DNA of 64,000 bases from Climacteris rufus (taxonomy: Eukaryota; Chordata; Aves; Passeriformes; Climacteridae). The stretch is from the NCBI GenBank assembly GCA_013398175.1, contig VZRZ01004219.1, positions 105,948-169,947 on the forward strand, given 5' to 3'. The notes beneath the pieces were generated by a model that was not told where the DNA came from, ran no database searches, and saw only the letters and a program-made list of their open reading frames with translations. The position numbers and the translations under genes are program-made. Below are positions 1-12,958 of this stretch, one piece after another (the stretch's first letter is position 1; the number at the start of each line of letters is the position of its first letter).

Positions 1-3000
1 CATATACTGAAATATCTCTAATACTCAGGGTAAGAGAGGTCAAAGTAAAACCGGGGAGAAACAAACTCTCTTCATTCCTGGATTTATAGGGGCTTCTACA
101 ACCAATTGTGGTTTAGGGTGCAAGAAAGCTGCCTAGCTGAGAGCAGGAACTTGATGGATTCTTCTTCTCCTACATTAGCATTGAATGTCAATTTTGACAA
201 TTGCACTAGAGTAGAATTGTTTCCTTTTGTCTAAAGGATCAGATATAATTTTCTGTCAAAAGTAGAATCCCAGATTGGCTGCTTTAGTGACACGTGCTGG
301 TGTGACTTTTCTGGGAACTACCTGTGCAGAAAGGAAGTGAGTTGCTTCCCATAATTTTCAAAGAATACGTATCAGGGATGTTGAAGAAATGTTTGCCCTA
401 GACCAGAAATCACAAGAAAAAAAAAAAAAAGATACATAAGAAGAGACCACAGATGCATTTTGGGGGGAAAGTAAGAGGAGCAAAGCATCAGAACTGAGAC
501 ATTGTGCAGTGCCCTCCTGAAGGGACTAACATCCATCTGCAGCAAACACTGGCAAGTATCAAGGTGGAGTTTAGTCAATTTATGCAATAGACTCCATGAT
601 ATGAAGTACCTATAAAAGCTCCAGACAGGACTTTATCATGCAATGGTTTGGGGTTTTTTTGTGTTTATTTAGACTTGCAAGGAATATTTAAAACATGAAA
701 TCTAAGTCACTAAATAACTCTGACATGTACAAATACAGTCAGGTTGAAATAATCGCCCATCCAGCAGCTAGCTTAAATCAGAGAAAGGTTGTTGTGTGAG
801 ATAGAAACGGAGATAAACCACTGCCAGACCAAAAAAAACCCAAAATACCTCATGTGAATTTGTTCATTTGGAAATTCCATTATTACATTTGAAGAGAAAT
901 ACTTTCATGGGAAAAAGATCAAACAAGTTTCAAATTCTATCAAATTTCATGATGACTGGTTTCTTCACAGGAAAGTTAGGTTTGAGCCATTGAGCCATTA
1001 TCTTCTATCACAATGCAGCATAGCTACCTCTACCCCAACTTCTGTACTCAAACATACTGCTGGAAGGGCAGAAGTGGTTTGAAAGACCCAATATCCTGAT
1101 TCAACTCTAGCTGGCAATTCAGCTTTCAGAGTGACTCTGAGGACATTCTTTTTCTTTGTGACCCAGAAGGTCTTTGTGTTGCATTCTCTCACTCCATGGC
1201 TTCTGGTCACTGACAGGACCTGAGCACACACACTGGGAGGTGAACATGTGCCCCTGGTTCTTGGGTAAGGCAGAACAGAAAAAGGACATAGGTGACTGCA
1301 ACACCTTTGCTATGTGGAGGAAACCTTTGGCTGCTAGTGAACCTCAAGTATTCAGTCCTTTATTTCGTTCATGTGACTAAGCAAATCAAAATGGTAACAA
1401 GTTACCCCAGCCTTTCAAGGGTAAAAAGTGAGGATTTTCACTTAACTACTGCAGAGAACTTGTTTTTAGAAATCTTTTGGGCTCAAAGTCTTGTTAAATA
1501 AAATCCTGTTTGACTTGGCAGTGCAAAAAAGACAGCAGATATGGCTGATCACCTCATTATTGACCTAGGATTTCCCCAGTGGAAACTTAGATCATAGAGA
1601 ATCTCCACATAATGCTCACTCTTCTTCTGACTACAGTTTTGCAGTGGGAAGTTTCTATTGAATCTCACGAAGTTACTACCGATAAGTATCTTCAAGATAA
1701 GAAAAACAGGTTAAAATTCTGGCAAACTTCATGTAGGGGTATAAAGTTCAGAGTATTAATATTTTCCATCAAACTACTTACTCATTTTTAATTAGAAAAA
1801 AAAAGGAAAGTTGCTTGTAGTTTCATAAAAGTACTTGGAAGTGTGAACCCCAAACACTGTAATGCTAGCAAGGAAACAAACAACAAGAACCCAAGATCTG
1901 CTATTTTTAAAAAAATGTCTCTGTTCTTGGAGGGTCTAGTGCTTTATTTTGAAGACTTGAGGCTGGCAATACTGAATGCAGCATTTAAAAACACTCCAGT
2001 GCCCTTGTCATTCTTTTGAATTTCTCTCTTCCTCTCCTATTATTTCTCCCACTGTGTATTTTTAAACTCTGCACAGAGTTTTTGAGCCCAGAATTTGCGT
2101 GAAAGACACCAGACAAACAAGTTTTTGGTACTGAATGAATGCAATATTTTTTATATTTTTAAAGAAGTCGAATGAAATGTAAGCTATAGAGTGAAACCGA
2201 TATGAGGGCACACATTTCAGCCTCACAGTGAATGGCTATTCAGCACAATGTACCATAATTTATTCTGTGTTTGCAAGCTACTGTTTCTCACATGGAACTG
2301 TTGGGTTCTTTCAAGTGTATCTTTAAGTACTGAAATGGATCCAGTTGTAGCCAGCAAACCAATCACTTCTCTAGGAAAAGGTAAGAAGTCATTCAAGAGA
2401 CTGTAGTTACAATGATAAATAGCATTTGGCTAAAATTTTCAGGAGATAACAGAAATCATGACAATGATCACCCAGCTAAGGCACAGTAAGTATCAGCAGC
2501 TATTAAGAGATACAGCAATTATGTGTAAGTAAAAAACCAACAGTGACATTTCCAGAGCTAGAGAAAATCATGGAGTTTCTATTACTAATTAGTTACTTTA
2601 TACACTGAGTGCATTACCCAAACATTGCCACCAACTGTGCCTTTGATATGCATAAGCAGGGAAGAGGGAGGAAGGGAGGGAAGCAGGCAGAGAGAAAAAG
2701 AGAGAGGGAGCAAAAGAGAGAGAGCAGCTTTTTTTTTCTGCCAGAGGTTGTTTCAACCTGCTTATGTCACCATGCTTAAAAGTTTTGCAGAATCAAATCT
2801 TTGTGCCAGTCATTCCAGCGCTAGGTGTTACAGCTTGCTTCAATCAGATTTTGGAATTTTCTATTTAAAAAGTAAAAATATACTGTCCTGTACATAGTAA
2901 AGATCCCATAATTTAACACATTATTTCACTTAAAAAAAATTGCACTGTGAGGATCTGAGCCTATATATTGCTTGAGGTGGAAAAAGTAATTAAAAATCAG

Positions 3001-4510
3001 TCCACTGAAACAGTTTCCAACGCACTAAAAATCTAAAAATTTTTATCTAAGTTAAGAACAAAAGTATAGAGATGTAAATATTTAGAATAGTAAATGAGTC
3101 TTTGTTTCTCTCCATAGAACTTACTTAAATGTACATATAATTCTAAAAAGAATTACAGAAAGAACTGTAAATTGAGCACTGAAGAGTTTCTGTCATCTAA
3201 CTCTGAGCTTTTTACATTCAGGGGTTATTCTTTTGGAACTTGCCCAACTCTAATTCATGAACAATATGTCAAATGGCCTTGCAGTGAAAGAGTGGCATCA
3301 TTATTGTAGACTATTACAAATTTGTGTCCATGGCTAAATAACAATTTCGTCACTTGAGGGGAAACAAAGCAGGCATAGCCCAGACTTCTGCCTGATAGGA
3401 TAAGGATAAGGTTTGATATTCAAAACTTCAAGGCTCCTCCTGCCTCCATTAGCATTGCACATGAACAGGTTTGTGTTTTTTGCTGAAAACACAAACTAGC
3501 AGATAGAAATTGTAATCACCATGGGGATGCTCATTATCCTAATGTCTAATGATGACTCTTTAATACCTGTTTGAAAAACTCTTTTACAATGGAAATTAAA
3601 GTAGTTTCACATTAAAATATAAACATGTTATATACATATATAAATATATAAATATCATATTGTATCTGTCTGACTGTATTTATGCTAGTAGATGGTTCTA
3701 AAAGCATAAAGGACAACAAAGCTCAGCCAGCAGAAAACCTTGTAGTTATTCACTGCAGTGCCCATAGAAAATCACTCCTTATTGGTCTTCTACTAACATA
3801 TTCAGACAAATGTGCAATTATACAAAGCATCCCTAATGCAAAATCTGGTCTCGAGTGACTGTGAATGTTCACACTCATGACACAGCAGTCTAGTCATTCT
3901 TAATCGGAACTGTTTATATCCCAGGACAAAGCCCCATTTCAAACCGTGCAGAAAGGCAATATGCCTTTTCATTTAAAAAGTAAACATCTATTTTTCTATC
4001 CTGACTTCTGAAAAAATGGAAGAGAATCTCTCCAGATTACAGAAGCACACTCATTTTGCAAAGGTCAGTTTCAAATGCTATATCCTTTAAGAGAGAAGCT
4101 GGCAAAGTATTTCACTGGAGAGCTTTCCATCCACTTGAGCACAAAGTCATCTCTCTTGGCACAACATGTGGTCAGAGTGCTTTGGGTAACCAGGCTGCTT
4201 TGCACTGAAGTGCTTTAGGGAAAACGCCCGTGTAATCGACCCCCCCAGCTGCCCTGAGACTGATCACTTCAGCTCCTGACAGACAGCAAACAGAAGCAAG
4301 CAGCAATGCTTTCAGCTCCCCTGGCTGGTCTTAAAGAGAGACAAGAGTCTGAGCATTATTTCCAAATATCAATAGTGCCAACCTACTTTTTCACAGAACC
4401 CTGGACATGGGAATACTGGTTATGTTTTCACTTGAACTGTACATCACAAACTAGGATACCGATTTTTTTTTTGACCGTGGCATGCAATTATTACAACAAA
4501 ATCAAAGTAC
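1..4510 (-). other. RFX4 intron, 3'-side (partial)
   Basis: This is AT-rich intronic DNA with no exon that I could recognise. It was checked on the minus strand for the next RFX4 segment (SFHLIHLMF) without success. It contains a GA-rich low-complexity tract at about 2656-2728, an AT-rich stretch near 3625-3660 and short homopolymers. Nothing else can be supported. Confidence 0.8.
2656..2728. repeat. GA-rich low-complexity tract
   Basis: The plus strand is nearly all purine here, with imperfect GGGA and GAGA runs. It is simple-sequence DNA in the RFX4 intron, and on the transcribed strand it would be polypyrimidine. Confidence 0.75.
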
Positions 4511-4628
4511 CAAAGCTGGGTGCACTGTGCAAAGTCATGTCCCGAATCACTCGAGTGCCAAAACAGGACCACATCAGGAGGAACTGCTGAGCTACTTTCT
4601 TCAAAGAGCCTTGTCTCTTGGCAGCTAC
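4511..4628 (-). CDS. RFX4: RFX4 coding exon, dimerisation domain (last one visible)
   Basis: This 118-nt exon encodes VAAKRQGSLKKVAQQFLLMW followed by SCFGTRVIRDMTLHSAPSF and one base of a glycine codon. It is a core helical segment of the RFX dimerisation domain. The acceptor is ttcttgcag|GTAGC, with a second AG four bases downstream. The donor is CTTTG|gtactt. The following residues expected from the family (SFHLIHLMFDDYV) are not in 1-4510, so the next exon lies beyond the left edge. Confidence 0.96.
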
Positions 4629-6090
4629 CTGCAAGAAGACAGACATGTCTGACATGGAGAAACTTTTATTTCTACCAGCAATACAGCTGAACATCCATCT
4701 TCTTTTTTATCCTTAAAAAAACGACTTACCATTATTTTCACAACGAAATATACACTACAAATTTAAAAAACCCAAACTCAAAATGGCTTTAGACAAAAAA
4801 ACCCCACATTTTAATGTATAATCATATAAAACTTTCAGAGAGAGGAAACAATAAAGTATTGTTCAAGACTGGATCTTCTTTATAGATGATGAAAGGACTG
4901 CAAAAAAATGGCTCTGGTCTTCATTTTAACCTAATTACTCACAAGTTAATTCTTGTTTCCTAGTCAAGGAAACAATTTGTAATCAATAATGTTTGATCTA
5001 CACTGAAAATTTATAGTAATATTTCAATTAAGGTTTGATATTGAGTGAAACGTTTTTTATTCCTTCACGTTTATTTTTGTGAATTCACTTAGTCATTTAA
5101 CTAGGAAAAATACTTTCCAGAAAGCAGATTTTAGGCATAATCTCTTCAAAAATGTATTTACTATAGCCATATGTGAGTTAAAGAATGAGGTTCACCCAAT
5201 CAGCTATTAAAATTCCTGTCAAGTTCTTCATTAAAATTAACAGCTATGGCCTGAATTTCAAATTGCATCCCACTGACTAGAAGAAAAGTTCCCCAAAACA
5301 ATCAAAGTATTTCAAGTTATCTGGCGAATTATGTGTTGTTTTCTATATGTTTCTTTTGCAGAAGAGAGACAAGCAGCATATTTTGTTTTGTCTTGTTTTT
5401 ACTTCTGAGCTTTAACAATTGGAATGAGGAATTGAAATTCTAATAGAACATCCTAGTAACAAAGAATCTGGTAACAGAAGTAAGATAAGTTAAAATAGTC
5501 ATATACTTTCATACTGGATGTAAAATTATGGTGACGCCAGATCGCTTCTGAAAATACGTTTTAAAGCTTTGTTAGTAGGTTTCTGCATGCACTTAAATGA
5601 AAATAAAATACAAGTCCTTGGTATTCCATATCAGCTCAAAAGGCAACATCAATGAGTCCTTGATTGAATGGTAATGTAGACTTTCATCCTTACATTTGAT
5701 TGCATATAAATGAATTAGCCAGCCTGAGTATCCTTTTCACTAAAATCTTAAAAGGCCAGATTATGTTTTTATTCACACTGTCATTAGGATAACTCTGAAT
5801 TCATCACTCCACATCCCTGAAACATTGATTTGATTGGAAACCTCAGGCCTGTTCATTCTTGAGTACTATCTTCTGTGATAAAATAAACACGAGCAGAATA
5901 AAGCAAAATCCTGAATGTGAGCAATTCTCCACGACAGCTGGTGAGATTTTGCCCACTGCTCTTTTAGACCTGCTCATTACCAGTGCTTGTCTTATTCTTT
6001 TCTTTTTTCAATCATTTTTAATTTTTCTAAAAATTTATTACCTGAATAGAGCTCATAATGCACATCAGTGACTCACTCCTCCTTACCAAC
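4629..6090 (-). other. RFX4 intron (1462 bp)
   Basis: This intron joins the two dimerisation-domain exons at 6091-6185 and 4511-4628. It is AT-rich and no repeat family was recognised. Its donor side has two overlapping GT sites 4 nt apart and its acceptor side has two AGs 4 nt apart. Confidence 0.9.
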
Positions 6091-6185
6091 CTTTACAACA
6101 CATCTGTCCACCATGGAATCCAGCCACTCGATGTATGACTCAATGGGGGACTGCTCCTCCAAAAGGTGATCAAACTCCTGATACA
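6091..6185 (-). CDS. RFX4: RFX4 coding exon, dimerisation domain
   Basis: This 95-nt exon completes a leucine codon and encodes YQEFDHLLEEQSPIESYIEW followed by LDSMVDRCVVK. It belongs to the dimerisation domain. The acceptor is tgtgtgccag|TGTAT. The donor is ambiguous: AAG|gttggt at 6090 is weak, whereas GTTG|gtaagg four bases further on is closer to consensus. Paired with the matching acceptor of the next exon, either choice gives the same protein, so the end could be 6087 instead of 6091. Confidence 0.94.
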
Positions 6186-9100
6186 CTGGCACACAAAACA
6201 AAAAAAGAGCCCACCTTAGTACCTGGATTCTATTTCAAACAAAGGAAAATCAAATCACAAAAGGCTATCAAAAGCATCACAAGTTTGCTGTGTTTTTTTA
6301 ATAACAGATTGCTTAATTGTAACAAATGCATCTTTCTTGGTGCTGACCCAAAAAGTTTGCTTGGTCAACTATCTTGTGTTTACCGAAAGTGACGCAGTCA
6401 TTGGAAGTGGTATTTTAATGTGAGCAAATCAGAAACTAATTTTTAAAATTAATGTTTTTATTTAAGCTGTCTGGTGTGCCAGGAAGTGAAACGTTTACGG
6501 TGTTCTCTATGAAGAGTGTAACACTAGGTCTCGACCCTGGTGATGAAAAAATGTCATGCATGAAATTGATTTAGAAATCCATAAAGAACCTTCTAGGCAC
6601 CAAGTGAATAGTATTGTTTGATAGGGCGCTCATCTGTATAATGCTTTAGTTGCAAAAACGTGATTTAGCTGCTGCAAATATCTATTTGCAATGCCAGACA
6701 CACACACACATACTTAAGGAATGTCCATAAACTTCTACTTCTTCAAAACAAATTGCTCTCAATGCAGAAATATTTATTATCAAGAAGAGTTGCAAAAAGC
6801 AACCTGTATACTTTGTAATCTTTTCCAAGTACACACATTAATATTTTAATACAAAAAGTAAAAGACATAAAAAAGTCATTCAACTGCAGCCCTTAAAAGT
6901 TCAAGTCTCATTTATATATGAGAACCAATGGCTGGAAGACAAAGAATCTTGTACTTTGACACCTTAACAAACTACTCTTCAGCTCAGCTAAAATAAAAGG
7001 CCCAGTAGGTGAAGAAGAAAGATACTTTCTACCTGCTGTGTTACAGGATGATTTCAATGTGCTAAGCATTTCCATTTACAACTAATTATAAATAACAGGA
7101 GGAAGGAATTTCCCACCATAGGAAAGGCAGTGAAGGGAGTGGAGGAGGCAAAGCTTAGACAGGATAACTAGGGAAATGAGCCAAAGTGGCTATCTGACAA
7201 AAAGGCAAAGAACAACCTCCTTGATCCCTTAAGTTCAATCAGGAAGAAGAGCAGGAATGCGTTTTCTACACACCTGACTACAACTCTCTTTAACTGAGAA
7301 ATGCAAAGGCTGAGTTGTCAGAAACATTGGTTAGGGAAGAAGGGAAATAATGATGTTTGGACCACCCTTATATTCTTTCATTGTTTTATTGAATGGGCAA
7401 ACTCCCTTTATTCAGAACAGGATCACAGAGAAATCTAAATGTTGTCTCCTTACCTGAGTATTTGGCTGGACAAAAACTGCCTGATACAACAGATGAAGTA
7501 ATTCATATGCTGTGCAAAGAGGGGAGCAAGAATGGAAAAACAAATCAGTTGCCTGCTTTGCTGCTCGAGCAGTGCAACTCTGTACAGTGACCTATTTGAG
7601 AAAATTAAATGTTTAGCCTTTACTAACTGCTCAAAATCCTTCAACAGGATCTGAGGAAGAGGGTATAAAGAATAAATCTTGTCAGAGATAGCTACCCCAG
7701 CACAGCAGGAAAGGAGTTCTCTTATACCCAGTGATTTTTCTCTCTTTCTTTCTAAATTTGTTTGTAGGCTTACAAACATATTTGCTTTTTATCCAGTTAC
7801 AGAAGCTGGAAATTGTACTTTCTTGATTATTAGTACCAAGAATGTGAAAGCAAGCCTTAAGTCCATATAAGTCATACACACCATAGTGAAGAGAGGTTTG
7901 ATCAAGCACAATAAAAATCAGATGGGGAAAAAGAAAATCTAAGTTCTAGAATAATCTCCATACACATCTGAATATCTCAGTGGCACCCCATCTCATGATG
8001 ATCATTCCTATTAGGTTACCATTTCTGGGTAACTGCTTATTGGACTATATGAGCCTAAAACATGGAAAAACTTGCCCAAGTTCACCTGCATTCAGGAAAA
8101 TTCCATGTGATATTTTTAGGGTAAAGTTTGTATTTATATAGTTACCATGTATACAAGAAAATTAAGGATTTATTAAATATTCCAAAAAATTAAGGATTTC
8201 CTGAATGGCAGACAAAACAGTTGCTGCTACTAGGGAGTATAACTTTGAAAACTCTCTTTTTGGGCCAGTGGTAGGATGTTGGATAGATACTGAAAACATA
8301 ACAGATGACAGAAGGATTCACCCAGCTTCTGGACTTCAGTCTCACTATATGTTACCTCCTTTGCTGCCATGACAAGTTTCTATGTCCTCAAAAGGCAAGA
8401 GGGCCATGAAATGAATCAAGGGTTAAGGAAAGGAAAGAGTACCAAGCATCTCTCCCTGGAAAACAGAGCTAGCAGAGAATGCTAGGCCCATCCCTGAATG
8501 GAGAAGGAGAATTCTAGGGTTAACAGAGCGGAATGACAGCCAAAGTCAACCTTGTAGTTGTGAAGGTGTCAGCCCTTCTCTTCCCAGCCATCCACTGAAA
8601 GAGTGACCTCACTAGCAAACCTACCCTTGCTGGGCTCCCACAGGTGGTTGTCTGGGTTGTGCCCCATTAAGGCTGAGTCTGGATGAAAGATGACTGGTCC
8701 TCCTCAGGAGAGAGATGGCAATAAAACAGGTGGGGTCGCAGGAAGGGAGGTTGTATGAACAACGCTAAAGAGCTTGTTTAATATGGGACTTCTACTTACT
8801 CATAAAAGTTCAAGGTGAAAGTTTATGCCATCAAATGATCTTGTTTATGAAAACTCTGTATAAAAAGGAGCTTTTTATAAACAAGTTTACAAGGGTCTCA
8901 AATACACAGCCACTTAAGTGTCAAAACCATTCAAAAGACAATTCTCCTGCAATTCTACAGCAGAAAAGACTGGATTTTCACATACTCAATGGTTAACTCA
9001 TCGACTTAGCTGCTCAAGTTCACGGCAGAAAAGGCTCTTGAATTTGAGTGCAAGTTTTGTGCCGTTGGCTGTTCTGAATACTAGAAAGAAACTTCTTAAT

Positions 9101-9295
9101 GTAAGAGTGCTCAGATTTATGCCCCAAGATATAAGACCCTGACAGAGCTTTGCCTGACATTTTGGTAAATGTCTCTATATTTATCTTAAGCCTCCAAGCA
9201 AACCAATGGCTGCAAAACCAGCACTACTTTCTCTGAGCTTTGTTTGCAGCATGAAGCCAAGTTCACCTGGCTTTATTTGAAGGTTCTGCTCTTAC
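6186..9295 (-). other. RFX4 intron (3110 bp)
   Basis: No coding sequence or recognised repeat was found. Around 8460-8770 the base composition is less AT-rich than its surroundings, without an assignable feature. The open frames at about 7390-7910 have no protein-like features and are unlikely to be coding. Confidence 0.85.
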
Positions 9296-9440
9296 ATTGT
9301 ATGATGAGCTTTCTGTGTTCCTCCCGTGAGTCCTCCATAGTATAGAGGGTTTGTTTGGTAATGCTATTCAGATCCACATTCCTCCAGTCCTCCAGCATTT
9401 GAAATGTGATGTCTGCACTGTGGATCACTGTTCTTGATGC
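9296..9440 (-). CDS. RFX4: RFX4 coding exon, start of dimerisation domain
   Basis: This 145-nt exon encodes 48 residues, starting ASRTVIHSADITFQMLEDWR and ending EEHRKLIIQ, plus one base of a leucine codon. It opens the extended dimerisation domain that lets RFX proteins pair on inverted-repeat X-boxes. Relative to the human protein as remembered, D is replaced by E (SREEH) and T by I (KLIIQ). The acceptor is tggattacag|GCATC and the donor ACAAT|gtaaga. Confidence 0.96.
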
Positions 9441-11002
9441 CTGTAATCCAATCCAATCTATTCATTAGTTCATGCTTTATTAGGTTAAAAAATAGGCTTT
9501 ATCCCCTTTTACGCTTCCCCAGCTGGGTTCACTAAGTTGATTCTCCTCATGGACCCCAACCCATCAACTTGATGTCTTATGGATATTACAGGGCCCTCTA
9601 ACAAGAGAACTCTCAAGTCATTTTGCATACTTTAATAGTTTACAAGTATTTTGATTGCATCCACAACAAACCCTAATGAGCAACACTAATCTAATGCTGC
9701 CACTGCTGGACCCCTAAATCCTAACAATTCTGTTGGTTTTCATGATAACCTTCAGTTCAGAACAAAAAAGCAACAAGAAAAACAAAGCCAATACCAAACA
9801 AACACCACTCAGGTTTGCACCCTCCCCTCTCCCAAACTATGAAGACTCTCATTCTTCCCTCAGCCACATGAAAAGGTTAAATCTCCTTTGTTTCCTCATC
9901 AGATCTGTCTCTTGGCTGGTTGAGACAGGGATCTGCTGTTGATAATGGGGAGGATGGACTGAGAGGAAAGGAAGTGCCACAAGGTCATGGTCATATGACA
10001 TATAACAGATCTCTGTAAATTAAGCAGAGATGATAACGCACACTAAGGTTATCAGCTTCCCCAACGGAGTGAAGGGTCCTTCACCTAAGTAGTCTTATTC
10101 CAGGTTTGATGCAGAAGGTTGTGGTCTCTTTTTCTTCATTTGCTCTGAATCCCTATGGACCTCCAGAGTTCAGTGATGATCTACCATATTTGGGGAAATG
10201 TAGAACTGGTATCTCTGCCTCCACCACTAAACTAATGGAGGAAGAAACCTACAAAGAATTCCTTGCAGGAGCAGTTGTTTGTTTCTCCCAGACCTTCTTT
10301 CTGTGGGCTTCACCTGTCACAGGGTTAACCTGGGGTTTTGGATACACCTTCCAAAAATGGAGCTTTTAGTCTGACAGTGAAAATTAACTATCCTCCAATA
10401 CATGTATGAAATATTAATTCATTCAACGCATTCTCCCCCTTCTTATACTACACAGAACTTGGCCTCATGACTTTTTGACAGAGAATTCTGATGCAACCTG
10501 GTGAAAACCAAACACTTCAGAGCAGCTTCTACATTAACTGGCTATGGTTACAGGAGGATGTCTATTTGAAATCCCAGTTGTTCAGCTGTTTTTCCTTTTA
10601 CTAATTTGCATTTGATTTACAATATACAATTAGACTTGGAATTTAATGTTGGGCATGTTCAAATTTTTCTTGCTACGCAACTGGATTCATGCAAACTGCT
10701 CTGAAATCAATCTAATGTCTCTCATTTATTTCCTGGAAATTAACCATCTCATCAAATAAAATAGTAATTTTGTTCCATGAAAGTGCCCTGCTGAACTTAA
10801 TGATCAGGGGTTGCCAGTTGAAAAAGAAAACCATTTTTGATGATTACTTTTTAATTTTGTAAAGGTGGTCACAACAACTATTGGAGACAAACTGCTAACT
10901 TGATCTCCTCCTCTGAGTAAAGTCAAACCCCTCAGTTCATAAAATTATTTGAAAAGTCATTAAAAATGGCATTCATCAAACTGGGGTAACTGAAATACTT
11001 AC
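9441..11002 (-). other. RFX4 intron (1562 bp)
   Basis: This is ordinary AT-rich intron with no recognised element. A plus-strand frame at 10106-10369 has no family resemblance and no supporting signals. Confidence 0.85.
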
Positions 11003-11061
11003 TTGGCAGAGATGATTTAGGGATGTCTGTCGCCGTAGTATTTGTGAGAATCTTCTGGACA
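11003..11061 (-). CDS. RFX4: RFX4 coding exon, C domain
   Basis: This 59-nt exon encodes SRRFSQILRRQTSLNHLCQ after completing a leucine codon, and ends in phase 0. It is a basic, helical segment of the C domain that matches RFX4. The acceptor is tttcctgcag|TGTCC and the donor TGCCAA|gtaagt, both strong. It is too short to stand out as an open frame alone and was placed by splice sites and homology to the remembered protein. Confidence 0.96.
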
Positions 11062-12857
11062 CTGCAGGAAAGAAGAAATACGTATTTACATCTGTGCTAA
11101 ATAAAGAAAATTATTTCTGAAAGTATTAAATTATAACAAAAACAACAACAAAAATAGAACCCGTTTCCTATATAAAATTGTGGCTACCTAGAATTCACTC
11201 AAGTAGCCCAGTTTTAACTTCATTTAAACCTTGACCTAAACACTTAAATCTGGATGCTCAATCAATTTTACAGAGGCATATTACAAACAATGATTTATAG
11301 ATGCTGTGAATAATGAGATGACAAGAGAAACATAGAGGACAATGGAAAAGCTTTGCTTGTTCAGCATAGCAAAATTTCTCTTGCTACACAAAGGAACTGA
11401 AGAACAGAAAACTATTTAATAGAAAGAGAAACGTTGGTGCAAGAGTAAGTGGGCATAAAATAACGATAGCTACATTATGTGTGGAAATGAGAAAAGGTTG
11501 CTAAATCTCAATGCAATCAAGTTTTGGAGGAGTCTTTTGACTGGACTAGTAGGAGGTAAACTCTGATACAATTTCAGATAGAATTTGCTCAAAACTTCTG
11601 AAGACAATTGCATATGATACTAATACATTACGGGCTAAGATGGCCCAGAAGGTATTTGCCAGTCCTCTATTCCTATTTTAGCTCTTTGCAAGTTATACGG
11701 GCCTTGCATTAAGATATTTCCTATACTTGGAAAATGAACTTCTAAAATGTGGTTCTGTGCATTTTTTGTCTGAAATCAGTGACTTGAGAACTGCAAACAC
11801 AACCAAAGCTTGCAGTTCCTCCTGTCACTACCTCCACTGGCTGCGTACACTATCACAAATTCTGATGAGACGGAAACAGTTGCAGAAGCAACAAAGGCTA
11901 ATGTAAAAGGCAGGATGCACAAAATATTTTCCTTATATCAAAATCACCACACTTGCAGATCCATCCAAAGAGACCTTAGTAGTGGTCACAGAGTGAGTTT
12001 TCCCTCTGTACTGTACACAGAGACAGTTAAAGAATACAGATTGAGAATGATTAGAGCACTAGTGCACTGTCCACTTCTTTCTATCTGCCTGTAAGATTGG
12101 AAAGATTTTGTTGCTGAAGATTCTCGATATTTTTGAACTGACAAAGATGTGGCTAAGCATATTCTCAGTTCTTAGTTTAATTTTTAAAATAAATTAGTAA
12201 ACAATTCAAACCACTGTGAAATTAGTTGTTCCAACTTACATCCTGACTGTTCTCAGTAACATATACACCTAATTTTCCACGCTGATCAAAACAGTTAATC
12301 CTTCTCCTAAATTAGTTTTTTTTTTTCCCCTTTAACTTTGTGGTGTGGAATTTAGTGCTCATGAAAGGCAAAGAATTGAGAGCTGTGAAATAAAGCAGGC
12401 TTTATCAATAGGTGATGTGCACTGCAGGCATCTACAAAGCATGTCTGAAAAGGACTAGTGCCCTTTCCTGTGGTGACAGGGTAATTTGATCTCCTTCATT
12501 TTTAACTCTGGCACTTTTTTGAGTAAGGGCCTCAAGCTGTATTCAAATTCTGATAGCCTAAAGGTTTGTTTAATAATTTTCTTTGCCTAATATCATCCTT
12601 AATGTTTGCTTACTATCAACAAAATTAATTTATCAGAATCCACAAGAAAGGAAAACAAATTCTCGTTTTGAGCAGTGCCTCATTTCACTAAACGAGATTG
12701 GTTCTCATGAACAAGTGGAGCTTCTAAGTGAATGCAAGATTTATAATGATGACAGGTTTTAATCCCTAAAAGAACACTAGCCTCACTTCCAATGAATCTG
12801 TCATCAATAAACACTGTTCATCCCAGTTTAACAGGAGAGAGATTAGGCAATACATAC
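11062..12857 (-). other. RFX4 intron (1796 bp)
   Basis: AT-rich intron with no exon, recognised repeat or RNA gene. The donor at its 5' end is gtatgt. Confidence 0.85.
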
Positions 12858-12958
12858 ACTCAAATTTGATATTTCGTAGGTTTTCTGGCAAATCATGGAG
12901 AGCTACTTTCAGCCACTCATCCAGTTGCTTTGCAAACTTCCGGATCACCTGTGTCAAA
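12858..12958 (-). CDS. RFX4: RFX4 coding exon, C domain
   Basis: This 101-nt exon encodes [20 protein letters not shown] followed by [13 protein letters not shown], then one base of a leucine codon. The acceptor is ctttttccag|TTTGAC. The donor was chosen as GAGT|gtatgt rather than the upstream GA|gtgtat, because only the former leaves a single T that pairs with the TG at the start of the next exon to give leucine, as in the family. The region is a helical part of the RFX C domain. Confidence 0.96.

Noticed and set aside
1..4510. Next RFX4 exon (SFHLIHLMFDDYV...)
   Set aside because: No matching sequence on the minus strand, so it must lie beyond the left edge.
8015..8033. GTTACC...GGTAAC inverted repeat that resembles an RFX X-box (autoregulation idea)
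   Set aside because: The half-sites are 7 bp apart, while X-boxes tolerate about 0-3 bp.
12858..12862. Alternative donor GA|gtgtat for the 12.9-kb exon
   Set aside because: It would not leave the single T needed to form the leucine codon with the next exon; GAGT|gtatgt does and has a better consensus.
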